A DNA stretch of 64,000 nt from Capitulum mitella (lineage: Eukaryota; Arthropoda; Thecostraca; Pollicipedomorpha; Pollicipedidae), in contig CP099841.1 in assembly GCA_030062745.1 (NCBI GenBank), positions 27,655,398-27,719,397 of the forward strand. The letters are read 5' to 3'. A program made the translations under genes and the position numbers. Positions 12,702-25,028 of this stretch are shown here, piece by piece; position 1 is the first letter of the stretch; every line of letters begins with the position of its first letter. Below the pieces are notes generated by a model. The model was given only the letters and a program-made list of their open reading frames with translations, had not been told where the DNA came from and ran no database searches.

Positions 12702-15700
12702 ATGACGTCCCTCCTTGGTGCTGGTCGGGCCCTGCGCGCGCCGGCCGCTCAGCTGGGCCGCCGCGCCATGGCCACCAGGCCACGTCCCGAGGCGCTATCC
12801 GTCTTCCTCTCCCAGTCTAACAACGTCTTCACCAACCTGGCGCTGGAGGACTGGCTTTACAAGAACTTCAAGTTCGGCCGGCACAACGTGCTGATGGTCT
12901 GGCGCAACTCGCCCTGCGTGGTGATCGGCCGCCACCAGAACCCGTGGCGCGAGGTGAACACGGAGTTCCTGCGCGCCTCGTCGCTGCCGCTGGCGCGTCG
13001 CAACAGCGGCGGCGGCACCGTCTACCACGACATGGGCAACCTCAACCTGACGTTCTTCTCGTCCCGCGAGCAGTACGACCGCGACGGCAACCTGGCGCTG
13101 GTGGCCGAGGCCCTCCGCCAGGGCTGGGGCTTCGACATCACCGTGAACGACCGCGACGACATCCTGCTGGACAGCAACTTCAAGGTGGGTGGCCCGGGTG
13201 TGGCCGTCGTGGTGCCTGACATGGCCGTGGAGTTGTTGCTGGGTTCAAGGTATACGATGAATCATTATCTCGATGAATAGGTTGTCCGATAGGTCTCGCG
13301 ATATGATGAATTTAAGACGAAGTCTCCGGATAAAGGTTTTCCGTACCCAGGTTACTTCGGGTGTATCCACCACTTCAGTCGATAAGATTATTAATACGTG
13401 GCTTCCGATCTGAAGTGGTGCGGTACGTAAGGAAAGGTTGGTGAGTTCGTTGACGTTTTATTTTAGATGCACGTTTCCACCTGTGCCCGTTGCAGAACTG
13501 AGGTGGGCCTAGAAAGTAAATGACCTCGATTTCACCGACCCTTTCGCACACATTTTTCGGTGCAGTTTGCTCTGGGCATATCATTCAGTTGTTTTTTGGG
13601 CACTCACTTGTGAGGTACGATGTGAGGAGTGACGACACGGGTTTATCGTATTTCATGAGTCTGTTTGTGATGCCCTGGACTTTTCCTTTTGCGTGGTTTT
13701 CGCGCGGACAAAGGACCGCCACGTTTCACGTGGCGCCTGTGCCCGTATGGCCTCGATCACACCGTCTCGGACGTTTTTGGCGTTTAGCCATGCTGTCAGC
13801 CCGGTCCGAGGGCACTGTGTGCAGCCGGTACCCGGCCCGGACGAAGGACGTTGTGTCGCCGGTACCTGACCCAAAGGGCAGAGGGCGCCGTGCTGTCGGT
13901 GCCTAGCCCGGCAGGGGGACGCCGTGTTGTCGGTCCCTGGCTCGGCAGGGGGACGCCATGTTGTCGGTATCTGGCCTGGCAGGGGTCGCCGTGGTGTCGG
14001 TACCTGGTTCGGTCTGGCCCTGCTGTGCTGAAAACCGGCCGCAGTCGGAGCCGACCGGCCTGCAGCGGGGCCGACGCATTGATCTGGATCGCGCCGCTGC
14101 AAAGGGGCCCGATGGCAGTTCCGCCGCTCGGCTGGCCCCGGCCGGAGACGGAGGCGGCTCCCTGGGCCGGTCTGGCGAGTCCCGCGGACCCTGGCGGGGG
14201 AGACGGGTCTGGGCGGATTGGATGGCCTGTGGGCGTCGGTCGTGTCCGGGACGAGGGTGATGAGGCGTCCACCTTGGATTAGACCGCTGCTTGAAGGGGT
14301 CAGACCCTTAACCGGCTCGAAAAATATGTGGGACTCATCTCCGATCTTAACCCGCCTCTCGCTGCATGGTGTGACGCAAAGGGAGCCAGTGGAGTGTAAA
14401 TATGGTGATTTGACTCACGTTGAATGTCAGCTGAACTTGAAATTCCATTAAAATTTCTCGTGATTTTCCGGGTGGAAGCGATTTCCGTCTTTGCGAAGGC
14501 TCCCCTTGGTTTTTCGAGGAAACTGCGTGAGGAAGAGCGGCTGCAAACCGGTTTAGCGTCCACGCACAGGATCAGCGTTTCGCGGAAACTGCGTGGTGCG
14601 CCGGCAGGAAGCCTGCGCAGGCGGACCCTGCGGAGTCAAGGTCCCGACTCTGACCGTCAGGCTCGCAGTGTTCGCGGCCGCGTGTTGTCGTTGGCGCGGT
14701 TCATCGCGCTCAGACTGGCCTTGGCGCGCTCTTCGAGGATCTGAGCGGACGCGTGCGGTGTTACGAAGGGATTCCCGAGGCTAGGTGGATTTGCCGGACT
14801 ATGATGGCTTAAGGTAGGTTGCGGCTACCCGAGGAGGATCTCATGGCTGCACTCAGTTATCCGATTTATTTTGGATTTACAGAAAAGAGCTGATTCAAGC
14901 CGACATTTGTCGAGAAGGATTCAGGGTTGCGTGGCGGACCTTCCCGCAGCGTTGGCCTAATCGTCGTCCAACCCCATGTTGTTTATGGAAACAGCCAGTG
15001 TTCTGTCTGCGCGCCGGCTCAACAGGGCCATGGGCGCTGGCCTTCTTTGTTCCGGGGTCTGTCCCGTCACGTCGGGGACCGGTCGCCCCTTCGGGTCGTC
15101 TCTGGTCCCGGCGGCGGCTCCGCGCCGCTGCGTCCGGCGGTCTCTGGCCGCTGACGGTCGCCGCGGCGCGCCGCACGCACCGCCCGCCGCGGAAACGCCA
15201 GGCCCGGCGCGGCGAGGTCGCAGCGGCGGAGCCAGTTCCGCCCGCCGGGGGGCGGCCGCCGCGAGGACCGACAGGGACGCGCCCCCCGGATCCGGTCCGC
15301 CGACTGTGTCGGCTATCGCCGTGTCCCCAGAGCCCCTCCCCCCTCCGCCGGCGGGGCTGAACTCGTCCGCGCCCTCGTCGAAGGCCATATCCGTGAGCTG
15401 CTGGCGGCGGCGGCAGGGGCGGCGTCAGCGGCGCGGGGGAGGAGGGCGCGACTGGCACGGGGCGTTAGGTCACTCGGGCTCCGTCCACGGTGGTTTTTAC
15501 TGGTGGCGGGAAAGCTGGCGTTTGCTTTAGCGAAGCGGCTGCCGTGGATCCGACCCTGTTGCTGCCGCCGCTGCGGGGCCGTCCAAGGCCAAACAGCGTT
15601 TTGAAAACAACGACGCAGGGCCATGTTGCCGTTGCGTCTGCCGGCGAGAATTGGGACAAAGGCGACCTAGTTATATCCCTTGTGGTTTGGAGACCGCCGC

Positions 15701-18700
15701 TTTTTGCGCTCCTGGCCCGCTGAACCCTCCAGTTTGGCCAGCGAGACGCGCTGGTATCAGCTAACCCCGCGAACGCTTGAAATGCACCGTCGCCGATTCG
15801 GGTATCGATCGCGCGCCGGTCGCCGCCGCGTGCGCCAGGCGTGGCCCGGCCGCCGCGCGCCGTGCGCCGCTCTTGGCAACAGCGGCCGGCTCCGTCAGCT
15901 GGCGTTGCACGCGCCGATCACGCGGCGGCCGCCTGACGGCGCGGCGGCGGTCGCCACCGACGGTCGGCCTCGGCCGCGAGGCGGAGACGCGGGCACTCGC
16001 GGCTCCTCAGGCCCGTCCGTGGGGCCCGGAAGTCAGGCTGTAGGCTTTGGACCTGGCCGATTTAGGTCGGGGAGAAGGGGGGGGGGGGCTGGTATGCAGC
16101 TCTGACTAGACGTGGTTGTCATGAGTCGAATGGTATGTTAAACTTGTTTTTTTAGATCCAGCTGTATGAAATGTTTACTCCGCTTCCCTCATTTTATGGC
16201 GGATGTCAGACGTTTATTGTCCACTGTTTAACTTACTCGATATGTCGCCGGTGCCGCTGAGTCGCATTGCCCGCTGGAAAGGGAGCGGTATCTGCAGGGA
16301 AGTCGACGTCACACCCGCACGTCACGGTGCGGCTGTATTACCGGGAAGGGCGGCCGATCTGGCCTGCTGTTGGCCGGCAGACTCGGGGCTAACGGTGCGC
16401 GGCGGACGGTCTGGGACCAGTTGGATGGGCCGGCGTGGCAGGATCCAGGACAGTCCTCTGCACGGAATCCCGCCCAACAGCCCACCGCACGAAATCCCAC
16501 CACTGACGTCAATGGGAGTGGTGGGATCTCCTCAAGGGGCTAACCAGTCCGTCGCAAGATCCCACCGGACAGCAGCCTCGTGAAGTCCTACCAGTACCTG
16601 CTGGGCAGTCGATCGCAGGGGTCCGGGCAATCCGCCTCAGGCTCCCGCCGCCCTCAGCGCCGGCGGCCCCGTGTCCGCGACGCTGCTGCGACGGGACTGA
16701 GCTCACGGGACGTGGGCTGCGACTGCGGACGAAGGCGAGATCTGTCCTATCCGTGGAACTCTGGTTCCCGGTGCCAGGCGCCTCGAAGACCGGCGGAGCG
16801 CGCGCGCTTCAGCAGCTGCACGGGCTGTGGGCTGACGGCGTGGCTGAGGAGACTGGCGATGCCGAGTCGCCCTGAGCCCCTTCGCGAGCTCTTTCGCGAG
16901 TTACCGACAAATCAGCCCGGACGCAATGCTAGTCGGTTAGTTCTCAAACGCCATTTGAATTTCAATAACTGCGCTGCTGAGACGAAATGCCATTCCTGCT
17001 GGAAGCACGATGCACGTTTATTGGACCGGGTCGACTGTTTACAGTTCATGGAGGCCGCCATACGTACCAGACACTTATCCTCGGCGCCCGGCGAGGTAAT
17101 GTGGTGTGCCTCGTGAGTCAGCTTATGAACGGGCTTTGATGGCGGTCCTGATCGCGTCTTGGCTCCGGCCTGGTGCAGCAGAGCAGTTTGGGGTGCGAGT
17201 CGCTCGTAGTGGGACAGCCGGTCGATCCTACATAAACAGAGAGTCTGGCTGGTCGAATTCCGTTGGCCGGCAGGGCTGGACGTCGGGTCGGCCAGGGAAT
17301 CTGATAAGGCACCGGTGCTGAATTCACTCATGCATTCACGCCGGGTCAGCATACGCGTCAGGCGGGAATGTTTTGCCAAAGTGTTTCGTGGAACGGCCTC
17401 AGGAGCCGGTTCAGGTTCAAATTGGGTTGTATCGTCGGTGGGCCAAGGAAAATACATCCTGTGTTCTTCATCAAATAAATTATCAGATATCATAAAAAAG
17501 GCTCCAAATCTGCAGGAGTTATCAAATGTAACCATGTTGAAGTGTATTATGGGCCTATAGGCCCTCCAAAACAATTATTTGTCATAAAGTGCTCATTGTT
17601 CTGGACGTCAGAACGCCAAAGTGTTCCTAGGGTCTTGAAAAACAAGTTTGGGTGCGTCGTAATTTTAACGACAGTTATTAGTTTGTGGTTAGTTTTTAAT
17701 TTGTGACGAATGTGCGTGGCTCGTTTGCCTGCACCAAATGTCCCATGCTTAAGCTTTCTTCAGTCAACATTGTCTGCTATTACCAATCAATGAAGTTGTT
17801 ATGGGTGGTGACTGATGCTACGGCAAACATCCTGGTCCACTGACAACACTCCCTTTTCCTTGGATGTGCATGCTCTGACATCGCGGTACGGTTGAGAAAC
17901 AGAACAAAGACGTCCATGGTTGCGGAGTGCGTGGGGACGTTGTGACGCATGGTATGAATTTGAAATAATGGGCTGTCATGCGATCTGAAATGTCCGCTGT
18001 TCGGAGCAATTAATTTTTCATTCCGCATCTGTCTTCGCAGTACAAGATGGTAAATAGATCAGAAGTCTAGGAATTCCGTTGGTTAAACATTCATTGGCGA
18101 ATGTCTTTGTCGAGTCAGATCGCACGAAGTATTCCACTGGCAAAATGGTGGCATATGCAGCGTTGCATTGGTCAAATGAGATTCGCGTTTGCGTAATATG
18201 ATCTGTGGCTGGTGCACGTGGCTTTTAGTTCATTTCAAAAACGGACAGTGGTTCGTTTAATCATAAGGAAATTGGTTTCCCCGAGGAAGGTGAGTGTCAA
18301 CAAGAACAGTGGCTGTCCCTTTTACCTCCCTTTTGCACTTGTGGCAGCGCACTTGCCCCATGTGTTGCATCAGGTGGCAACATGCTGATATCACGTGTTG
18401 CATCATTATCCTTGGTTGACTGGGGAAGTTTACCGTGACCCCATTTCACGGAATCACAGCCGAATCATCCTGACGCTGTGATTGTGGTCGTGGAAAATGG
18501 TGGCACTGTACCGATCCCGGTACGAATTGCCCGAGCGGCGTGATTTGTAGCGCGTCATCTCTCAGTTCATCACTTTAGTCTGCAGTGGCGTCACTTCAAA
18601 CACAGGGTGTTTGGGGCTGCACGTCGGTGGTCATTCAGATCTGGTCAGTGTTTGGTCTTCTCGTGCTTATCCGTCTTCATTGTGCGCTCATTTGTGTTAT

Positions 18701-21700
18701 TGATAGCTTCGTCTACGTGCCTACCAGCAGTTGCTAGCCAACTTTTTAAGGAAGTGTCTCATGTCTCATGTCATGTCTCATGTCTCATGTCACGCCTGGC
18801 CATCTCTCCTTTCATCCAAGTGTTGGCCTTTTGCTGCTTCCCAAACAATTTCATTGCCCCGAATGCACTGCTCGCGTAATGGCAGTGCATCGTTCAAGTG
18901 GTTATCGTATCATCGAGAGTCAGTTGTGTCGCCGGGGCGCCGTCGCACCGCAGATCTCACACACCGTCGCCTGAGTGTCGCGCGCCTCTGCCACAGATCT
19001 CCGGCACCGCCGCCAAGCTGACACGGGACAGCGCCTACCACCACTGCACGCTGATGGTCAACGTGGACACGGACAGCCTGCAGCGGGCGCTGGAGCGGCC
19101 CATGGTGCGTGCCACGGGCCGCCGCCGCCGCCGCGTCTCCTCGGCCTGGCGGCGCCTCGGGACGGTTCGAGTCGTGAATGGCGTCACGTGTGGAATGTTG
19201 GGGGTCCGCCGTGGAAAATCGCGCAGTGGGACGCTTCCGGTCTCCGTGGAACCCCTACGCCGCGGCCGATTTATCCTTGACTCGATGCGGCCTTCGCCGA
19301 TGTCTTTGTTCGGGCGGCTTGTTTGTTGGCGCCCCGCGCGCCATTTTCAGTGGTTTAGAGGGGTGGGGGTAAGCCGCGGCTGCCAGTTGTGTGGCGGCCC
19401 TCGGCTGGGAATCGGCCCCGTCCCCTGTCGGTCCCGTCCCCTGTCCCCATTGGTTTACCGTCGGCGGACAGGGTCAGAGTCAAGCTACAGGCCCGCCGCC
19501 TGCTGGCCTTTTGACCGGTGGTCAGCGGGGGGGGGGGGTGGACTGCGGTAAGGGGACGGGAGCTGTGGACCCTGCCGCCGACGGGTTCCGGTGGGGTTCG
19601 CGATACGGTCTGTCGCCCTGCGCGGAGAAACGCTGCCACGCAGTGCTCCGCAGCAGGAGAAAGTTGCGCACGGGACGTCTCAACTCTCACTCAGTTGTCC
19701 GAGAGCCGCGGCGAACACCGCGGCCCCGGGCCGTGGCCGGTGCGCCGGTCGCCGCCGCTGAACGCAGCCCGGTGTGCAGTGTGCCCGGCGCCGGACGTGA
19801 CGGCCTGTGACCTCTGACTCGGTTGAGTAGGTCAGGGAGGTGGCCTGCCGGCCGGGCCAACAAGGTCGGCGCGGCCGGCCGGCCGGCGACAGCGCGGCGG
19901 CCCGTCGCAGCCGCGCCGGCGCTAATTCGGGAGCACGCGCTCCCCGGCGCCGTCCGCCGTGTGGCATTGGCCCGGCACCACTGCGGTGTTGCCGGGGCCG
20001 ACACGTCGCCGGAAGTTGGCACGGGCGAGATTAGGGCGTCCGGGAGAAGCTGCGATGGTTAAACAGTTGGCGGGCATGCATTGGGTGAAGATCCTCGCCG
20101 AACGCTGGTCAGTCGCCGCTCTCGCTGACCTGCAGTGAGCGGGAGTTGCTCGCGGAACGCTGGTCAGTCGGCGCTGTAGCATTCGATGAAGAGGGGGGGT
20201 TTCGTCAGGCGGTGGTCGGTCCGGCGAGATCACTAGAGTCTCGGCCGGCCCGACCTCCTGCTGGCGGTGCCTTCTGCGCCGCACCTGACGTGCCCCATAA
20301 CCCGTACCCGTCGTGCCCCGTGAACCCCCCGCCGTTCACGCTAACAACGGCCCGGGCCGCCGGCGCGTCACGTGACCAGAGCACCAGCGCTGCAGCCGCG
20401 TCACGTGATGAGGTTATCAGCATCGCTGCCCGGTCACGTGAGCTCCGTCCCTGGACTGCTGCCGGACCACGTGACCGATGTTCCTGGACCTGTGGCGGAG
20501 TCCGTTTGACGTCACGGCCCTGGAGAGCCCGCGGAAGGTGTCAAGGCCTGATGGTATCCGAGTTTGTCAGGGTTATTTATAATGCGGACTGGACGGTTTC
20601 TCGGGCCAGCATGGCGGCGTCATAGGGGTAACCGCGGCTGGCCGCGGCCGCCGTGGGGTGGCCTGCCGCCGGTGCCGCCGGTGCCGCGGCTCTGGCCGGA
20701 CCCGGTAACCGCTTGACGGGTTGTCGCCATGATGAAATCGCCCGTGTCACCGGCCCGCCGGCCGGCTCGGCTGCCAGCGACGCCGGCGAAATGGCAGCCG
20801 CCGGCCGAGCGACAGCGGGCTGGAAGACGGCAGGCGAGGTGTTCATTTTGGCGCGCCGGCGATGTCGTCCATGCCCTGGTCCGAACCGTGCTGGATTGGT
20901 TGGAGGGCAGCACGACCTTTCCAGAGGTGACCCCGAAGCGGCGTGCCAATTTGCCGCTCGATTTGGCGACCGGCGCGCTGGAGCACGCAACAAAGCCGCG
21001 CGGGTCGCACACGGATGCCGAGGCAGCGGCTGCCCGGCTCTGCGCGGAGCCTCTGCGTCCTCTCGTGCCGTCCTGCCTCGTTCGGCGGCCGTCGGCCCTA
21101 TGGGGTCCGACCGTGACCGCTGCTCGCCCGTTGACGTCCTGCAGTGGCCGGCCGGCGCCGCTGCAGGCGCTATTTCGGCGTGCCACTGCCGCTGATTTTG
21201 GCGCACCGGCCGCCTGCGCGAGCGCGCCGCCAAGGTCATTGACCTGCGCCAGCGGTCGGCTGGACCGGCAGGCGGCGCTACCGGTGGACGGTGTGAGGGA
21301 TCGTCTGGCCTTGGGGGGATTTACGCGTGCCGGCGGTGACGTCGTGGGAGAAAGGGATGACACTGACGTGCCACTGAACCTGATACTGTCCTTGCGAAGG
21401 CATGCACTTGACTCAGCTTGCATTGAACCGTCTATTTGGTGTCGTCACACGTTGTCTTGCAGCGCTACTACCACCTCCGTCGTCGTGCGTTTTTTTTCTC
21501 CCAGAGAACTTTTCTGTCGGGATATTCCAGCCCTGTGGTGTCAGGATTCCCCTTCTGGCGTCGTCACACCGAGTGCTCCGCGCTGTGCCGCCTCCGTCCG
21601 ATGTGCCCCGTCTCCGGTGGCGGCTGACGGCGCGCCCTCTGCTTCCCGCAGGACGGCCTGCTGAGCAGCGCCACCGAGTCGGTGCCGGCGCCGGTGCGCA

Positions 21701-22887
21701 ACCTGGCGGCGGGCGCGCCCAGCGTCAGCATGGACAAGGTGGTGGCCGCCATCGGCCAGCTGTATTTGAAGCAGGCCGGCCGCCAGGCCAACCGCGGTTT
21801 CCAGATGGTCAACCCCACCGACGAGTGGTTCCCCGGTGGGTGGCCGGCCGGCGCCCGGCGCGTCTCAGGGCTGATAGCGAGCCGGGCGTGCTGTCGCACA
21901 GCGGCATGGCTGGGTGTTTTATGGCGTTCGTGGGGGGGGGGGGGATGGATGTCGAATGCCACAACATGTGTGGAGTGCCTGTCAGGTGCGCACACCGATA
22001 ACAACTCCTCAGGGCACGGATCCTTTCGGACGGCGGGCCGTTGATGTCTGATGGCGTGTTTCTGGCGTCTGGTGGCGGGCCGCTGACGTCTGATGGCGGG
22101 CCGCGGACGTCTGATGACTTCCGCTGATGTCTCACGGCGAATCACTGACGTGGCGTTTGCCCGCCGGCAGGGCTGTCGGAGCTGGAGTCTGCCATGTCGG
22201 ACGAGGCCTGGGTGTACGGCAAGACGCCCCAGTTCTCGCACACGTTCCGTCTGCCGGCTTGCTCGGATGTGCAGGTGCGCGTGGACGTCTGTCGCGGTCA
22301 CGTGACCGCCGCTGAGCCGCTCCGGCCCGAGAACAGCACGGTAAGTGTTCACGACACCAAGGAAGAAAATGTGTGTTAACCAGGGGGTGAACAGTGTAGA
22401 ACAGGCGTGCCGGTGTGGAGGAAGGTTGATGCCCGTTTCTGTTAGGCGGTCGAAATCTTTCTGTCGGTTCGCGATTCCAAAAGGCAGCTGATGGCGGGAC
22501 CCTGTAACTGCGTGTATATGCCTTGTATTTCATTCGCTCGTTTTCTATATTGTGTGCTCTTCGAGCTAGTCAAACGTGTCAATAGCATGTTGTGTCCTGA
22601 TTGGTTTTGTTTTTGTTATTCTGGTTCCCGATTGGTTGGGTTTCGAGTGCGCCCTGTCCTGATTGACTGCGTTCCGACCGTGCCGTTCCTTGATTGGGGT
22701 GTTTGTCTGTGCCCGGCAGGACGTGACGGGGACCGAGTGGGTGCGCTCGATCCTGCCGTCGGCCTTCCCGGAGCTGCTGTCGACACTGGTTGGCCAGAAG
22801 TATTCGGCGGACATCGCGCGCCGCACCGAGAGCGTGCTGCTCGGCCAGGCAGCCGGCACCAGCGACAAACGCCTGCTGGCCATGTGA
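12702..22887 (+). CDS. LIPT1: Lipoyltransferase 1, mitochondrial (five coding exons)
   Basis: Coding exons are 12702-13184, 18997-19104, 21652-21835, 22171-22340 and 22720-22887; all junctions are GT-AG and in phase, giving 370 codons, close to the usual animal length of about 373. The protein transfers lipoyl groups to the E2 subunits of 2-oxoacid dehydrogenases in the mitochondrial matrix. Residues 1-30 are Arg/Ala-rich without acids, as in a mitochondrial presequence; a second in-frame Met lies at residue 23. The family's lipoate/adenylate-binding motif RRNSGGGTVYHD is at residues 99-110, GRHQNPW at 76-82, and KISGTA spans the exon 1/2 junction (Lys161), followed by AYHHCTL. WVYGKTPQF in exon 4 is also typical. 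The exons are very GC-rich; intron 1 (5.8 kb) and intron 2 (2.5 kb) are large and repeat-bearing. The assignment is firm. Confidence 0.95.
13840..14015 (+). repeat. GC-rich minisatellite, unit about 40 bases
   Basis: The motif GTGTTGTCGGT-(A/C)CCTGGC-CGGCAGGGGGACGCC repeats about four to five times with point differences, within LIPT1 intron 1. Confidence 0.65.
14957..15388 (-). CDS. Unassigned ORF in a CpG-rich island, start MAFDEGADEFSPAGG
   Basis: A minus-strand frame of 143 codons starts at an ATG at 15388 and ends near 14957 with an acidic tail (MGLDDD). Its first 15 residues look less like random GC-rich translation than its middle, which is Arg/Ala/Pro-rich. It lies antisense inside LIPT1 intron 1. 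I recognise no domain, and overlapping frames of similar length occur on the other strand, so it may be chance. Confidence 0.15.
   Translation of the reverse strand: MAFDEGADEFSPAGGGGRGSGDTAIADTVGGPDPGGASLSVLAAAAPRRAELAPPLRPRRAGPGVSAAGGACGAPRRPSAARDRRTQRRGAAAGTRDDPKGRPVPDVTGQTPEQRRPAPMALLSRRADRTLAVSINNMGLDDD
16494..16527. repeat. 11-bp inverted repeat enclosing a CRE-like TGACGTCA
   Basis: ATCCCACCACT at 16494-16504 is complementary to AGTGGTGGGAT at 16517-16527. The octamer TGACGTCA (16504-16511), a cAMP-response-element consensus, begins at the last base of the left arm and runs into the 12-base loop. Confidence 0.7.
19105..21651 (+). other. LIPT1 intron 2
   Basis: This GC-rich intron shows many overlapping open frames on both strands and no recognisable protein. 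It has a poly-G run near 19528-19537 and the phased CACGTG array at about 20336-20500. Confidence 0.7.
20369..20500. promoter_or_regulatory. Four CACGTG E-boxes spaced exactly 33 bases apart
   Basis: CACGTG occurs at 20369, 20402, 20435 and 20468. Each copy is followed by A, and most carry flanks of the GTCACGTGA(C) type preferred by MiT/TFE and USF bHLH-zip factors. The DNA between boxes is only loosely similar (a GCTGC or CTGG element recurs), so this looks like an old 33-base tandem repeat in which the box was kept. A near-miss (TTCACG) lies one period upstream. Confidence 0.6.
22030..22135 (+). repeat. Short tandem repeat in LIPT1 intron 3
   Basis: GGCGGGCCGCTGACGTCTGAT and close variants recur about four to five times with a period near 21-35 bases. 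Confidence 0.6.
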
Positions 22888-22917
22888 GCGCGCCGCCTCG
22901 GACGGCCGCCGGCGACC

Positions 22918-23225
22918 CGACCACTGCAGAGACATCTACCGGCGAGCCGGTGACAACAGGGAAATCTACCGGCGACCCGGGGACGACAGGAACATCTACC
23001 GGTGACCCGGCAACAGCATCGACGTGGCGTCTGATGACAACAGACATCCACCAAGAATTCGACAACAGGGATATGTAACGACGACCCGACAACAGTAACA
23101 TCTTTCGGCGTTCTGACAACAACAGGGACATCTATCGACGACCATACAACGGGAATATCCAGCGTCAAGCCGACAACAAGGACATCTACCGGCGATCCAG
23201 TAACGACTGCCATCTACCGGTGATG
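22918..23225 (+). repeat. Degenerate minisatellite immediately after LIPT1
   Basis: The motif ACATCTACCGGCGACCCGG, followed by ACAACAGG, repeats about ten times with a period of roughly 30 bases, starting 31 bases after the LIPT1 stop codon. It is therefore probably part of the LIPT1 3' UTR. Confidence 0.75.
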
Positions 23226-25028
23226 AAGTGGCAGCAGATGTTTCTGCAGGCCACACAGGTTTGCCGGCGAAGGGTGTGGGTGTCGCGGTCTCTGGGCAGA
23301 TGATTGATCTGAGACAGTGGTACACTGTTTGGTCACAGGCGTCGTCACGGCAGCTTTGTAAACGGACATTTTACTTGACGTGCCTTATTTAACTGCGAGC
23401 CGACACGCTTGGTAATCGGAACATTTTTGATAAAAGCACCAACAAGATGCAGGGCTCGATGCTCATGACGAATGATCGAACTTCTGAAGGCGCGCTGTGC
23501 TTTGCGTCTTTCCTGCCGATATCCGATTTTTTAGGCTTGAGCATGTTTTTCCATGTATGCTCCAACAGAACAGTGACTTTACGTTGTGATGGGAAAAGAC
23601 AAGAAATTTGTCTGGTAAGGTTTACCGAATTTTTGGGAGGAGACCAAAATCGCGAAAAAGTGAATAAGAGCCTTTGTGATCTTTGCTGTGCTGCTGTGTG
23701 ACCTTTTTCTACGACGGACTTCGGTCGTGGGTGCTTTGGCTGTAGCATAGGGACCTGAACACCAGGGTTCATTAGAGCTTGTCAATGCAATACGGTGTTG
23801 GGGTGGGCAATGTCAACACGTACGTGTAGAATAACAGTCGAGTCTCACGCGTTTTTGGCGTGGAGGATTTTCTGACGAATAACCGGTAGGGTAAACTGCG
23901 CGTCGTGGCGTCGGCGTCGCTTGTGCATAAGTTATGTGGTAGCCCGTGGGCTTAAGGTGACTGTAAACCTGTACAACAATGTGCGTTCGGACGAATACAA
24001 TCGGACGCGAACTGATGCCCGACGGTGTGGCGACGCGGGCCCGGACTGGCCGGGGGGGGGAAGACCAGGTGAAGCCGTTACTGTCTGCTGCTGCGTCTGC
24101 CGGCCGCCCGTCCAGCCGGGTGCTGACCCGGCAGCGGACTGCCGGCCGTCCGTGCACGGTGGCGAAACCCGACCGATGATGTCACAGGAGGTGCCCAGAC
24201 AAGCTCAATATTCGGAGACGGGAAAGCTGGAATATCCCACGGTGTGCGCCGCGCGTTACAAGTGAGGCTTCGACGCCTTGGGAATATTTGAATCTCGCGG
24301 TGGTGCAGGAGGTACTCGCTGTCGAGCGGCGGAAATGATTGAGTTTTTGTTGGCGCGTCGTGCGGCACAGGCCCCCTCGCTGGTACAAGTTTGACTATAA
24401 TTAGAAGCACGTCTCTGATGCTTTTTGAATGAGTTAAAATCTTGCTCCAGACTGTTACCAGACTGCACATAGCACTGCACGTCGCAGCCTTGCCACGGAA
24501 CAAAATCGCGCTCTGAACAGATAATCGTAATTCTACTGGCATGGTACGCAAAGCATGGCTCCCAACGCGCGTATATTTCTCGCTGAAATCATACCAGTAA
24601 ACAGACCGACACAACCATCACAACGGACCTCGTAACAAAACACACGGCCGTGCTGGACGAAACCGTGCCCAGTCGGAGAGAGTCGGAAGAAATCGACCAG
24701 GGGACTGCACGGCACAATCACGCATTCAAGGCCCGCAGCGCTGGGTCACAGATCCCACGAACCGACAGCTGGCGCCGGACTTCTCACATCTTTGGCTACC
24801 TCCACTCTGACCATCCCGATGACGGGTCGCTACGTGACAGCACGCCGAGTTAGTCGCGCGGTAATACATCTGAGTTACGAGCCTTCCGGCGTCCGAGCTG
24901 TGTGGAACATTCGGAGAAGGCGCGGGCCCGCCTCAGCGCCGGGCACGACCACGCACCGCGCGGCCGATCAGTCGGCTGTCGCTCTCCCACTCACACGCCT
25001 CCCCTGCTACAGCCGGCCGGACGCGACG
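23226..25028. other. Spacer between LIPT1 and the KGD4-like gene
   Basis: No gene was recognised. A 127-codon minus frame (23389-23772) and overlapping plus frames show no familiar motif. A poly-G run lies at about 24051-24060. Confidence 0.45.

Larger units (their letters stand above)
13185..18996 (+). other. LIPT1 intron 1
   Basis: This 5.8-kb intron contains a minisatellite (13840-14015), a CpG-rich island (about 14500-16100) with many overlapping open frames, a hairpin with a CRE-like loop (16494-16527), and an AT-richer 3' half (16900-18600) without recognisable genes. ATGTCTC repeats lie at about 18757-18795. Confidence 0.75.

Noticed and set aside
16912-17574. 220-codon minus-strand ORF
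   Set aside because: Antisense in LIPT1 intron 1, no recognisable domain or splice-linked partner. It is long for its base composition, so a homology search is worthwhile, but I cannot support it.
20729-21664. 311-codon plus-strand ORF
   Set aside because: It lies in the GC-rich LIPT1 intron 2, runs into the next exon in the wrong frame, overlaps equally long minus frames, and is Arg/Ala/Pro-rich without motifs; stop codons are simply rare at this GC content.
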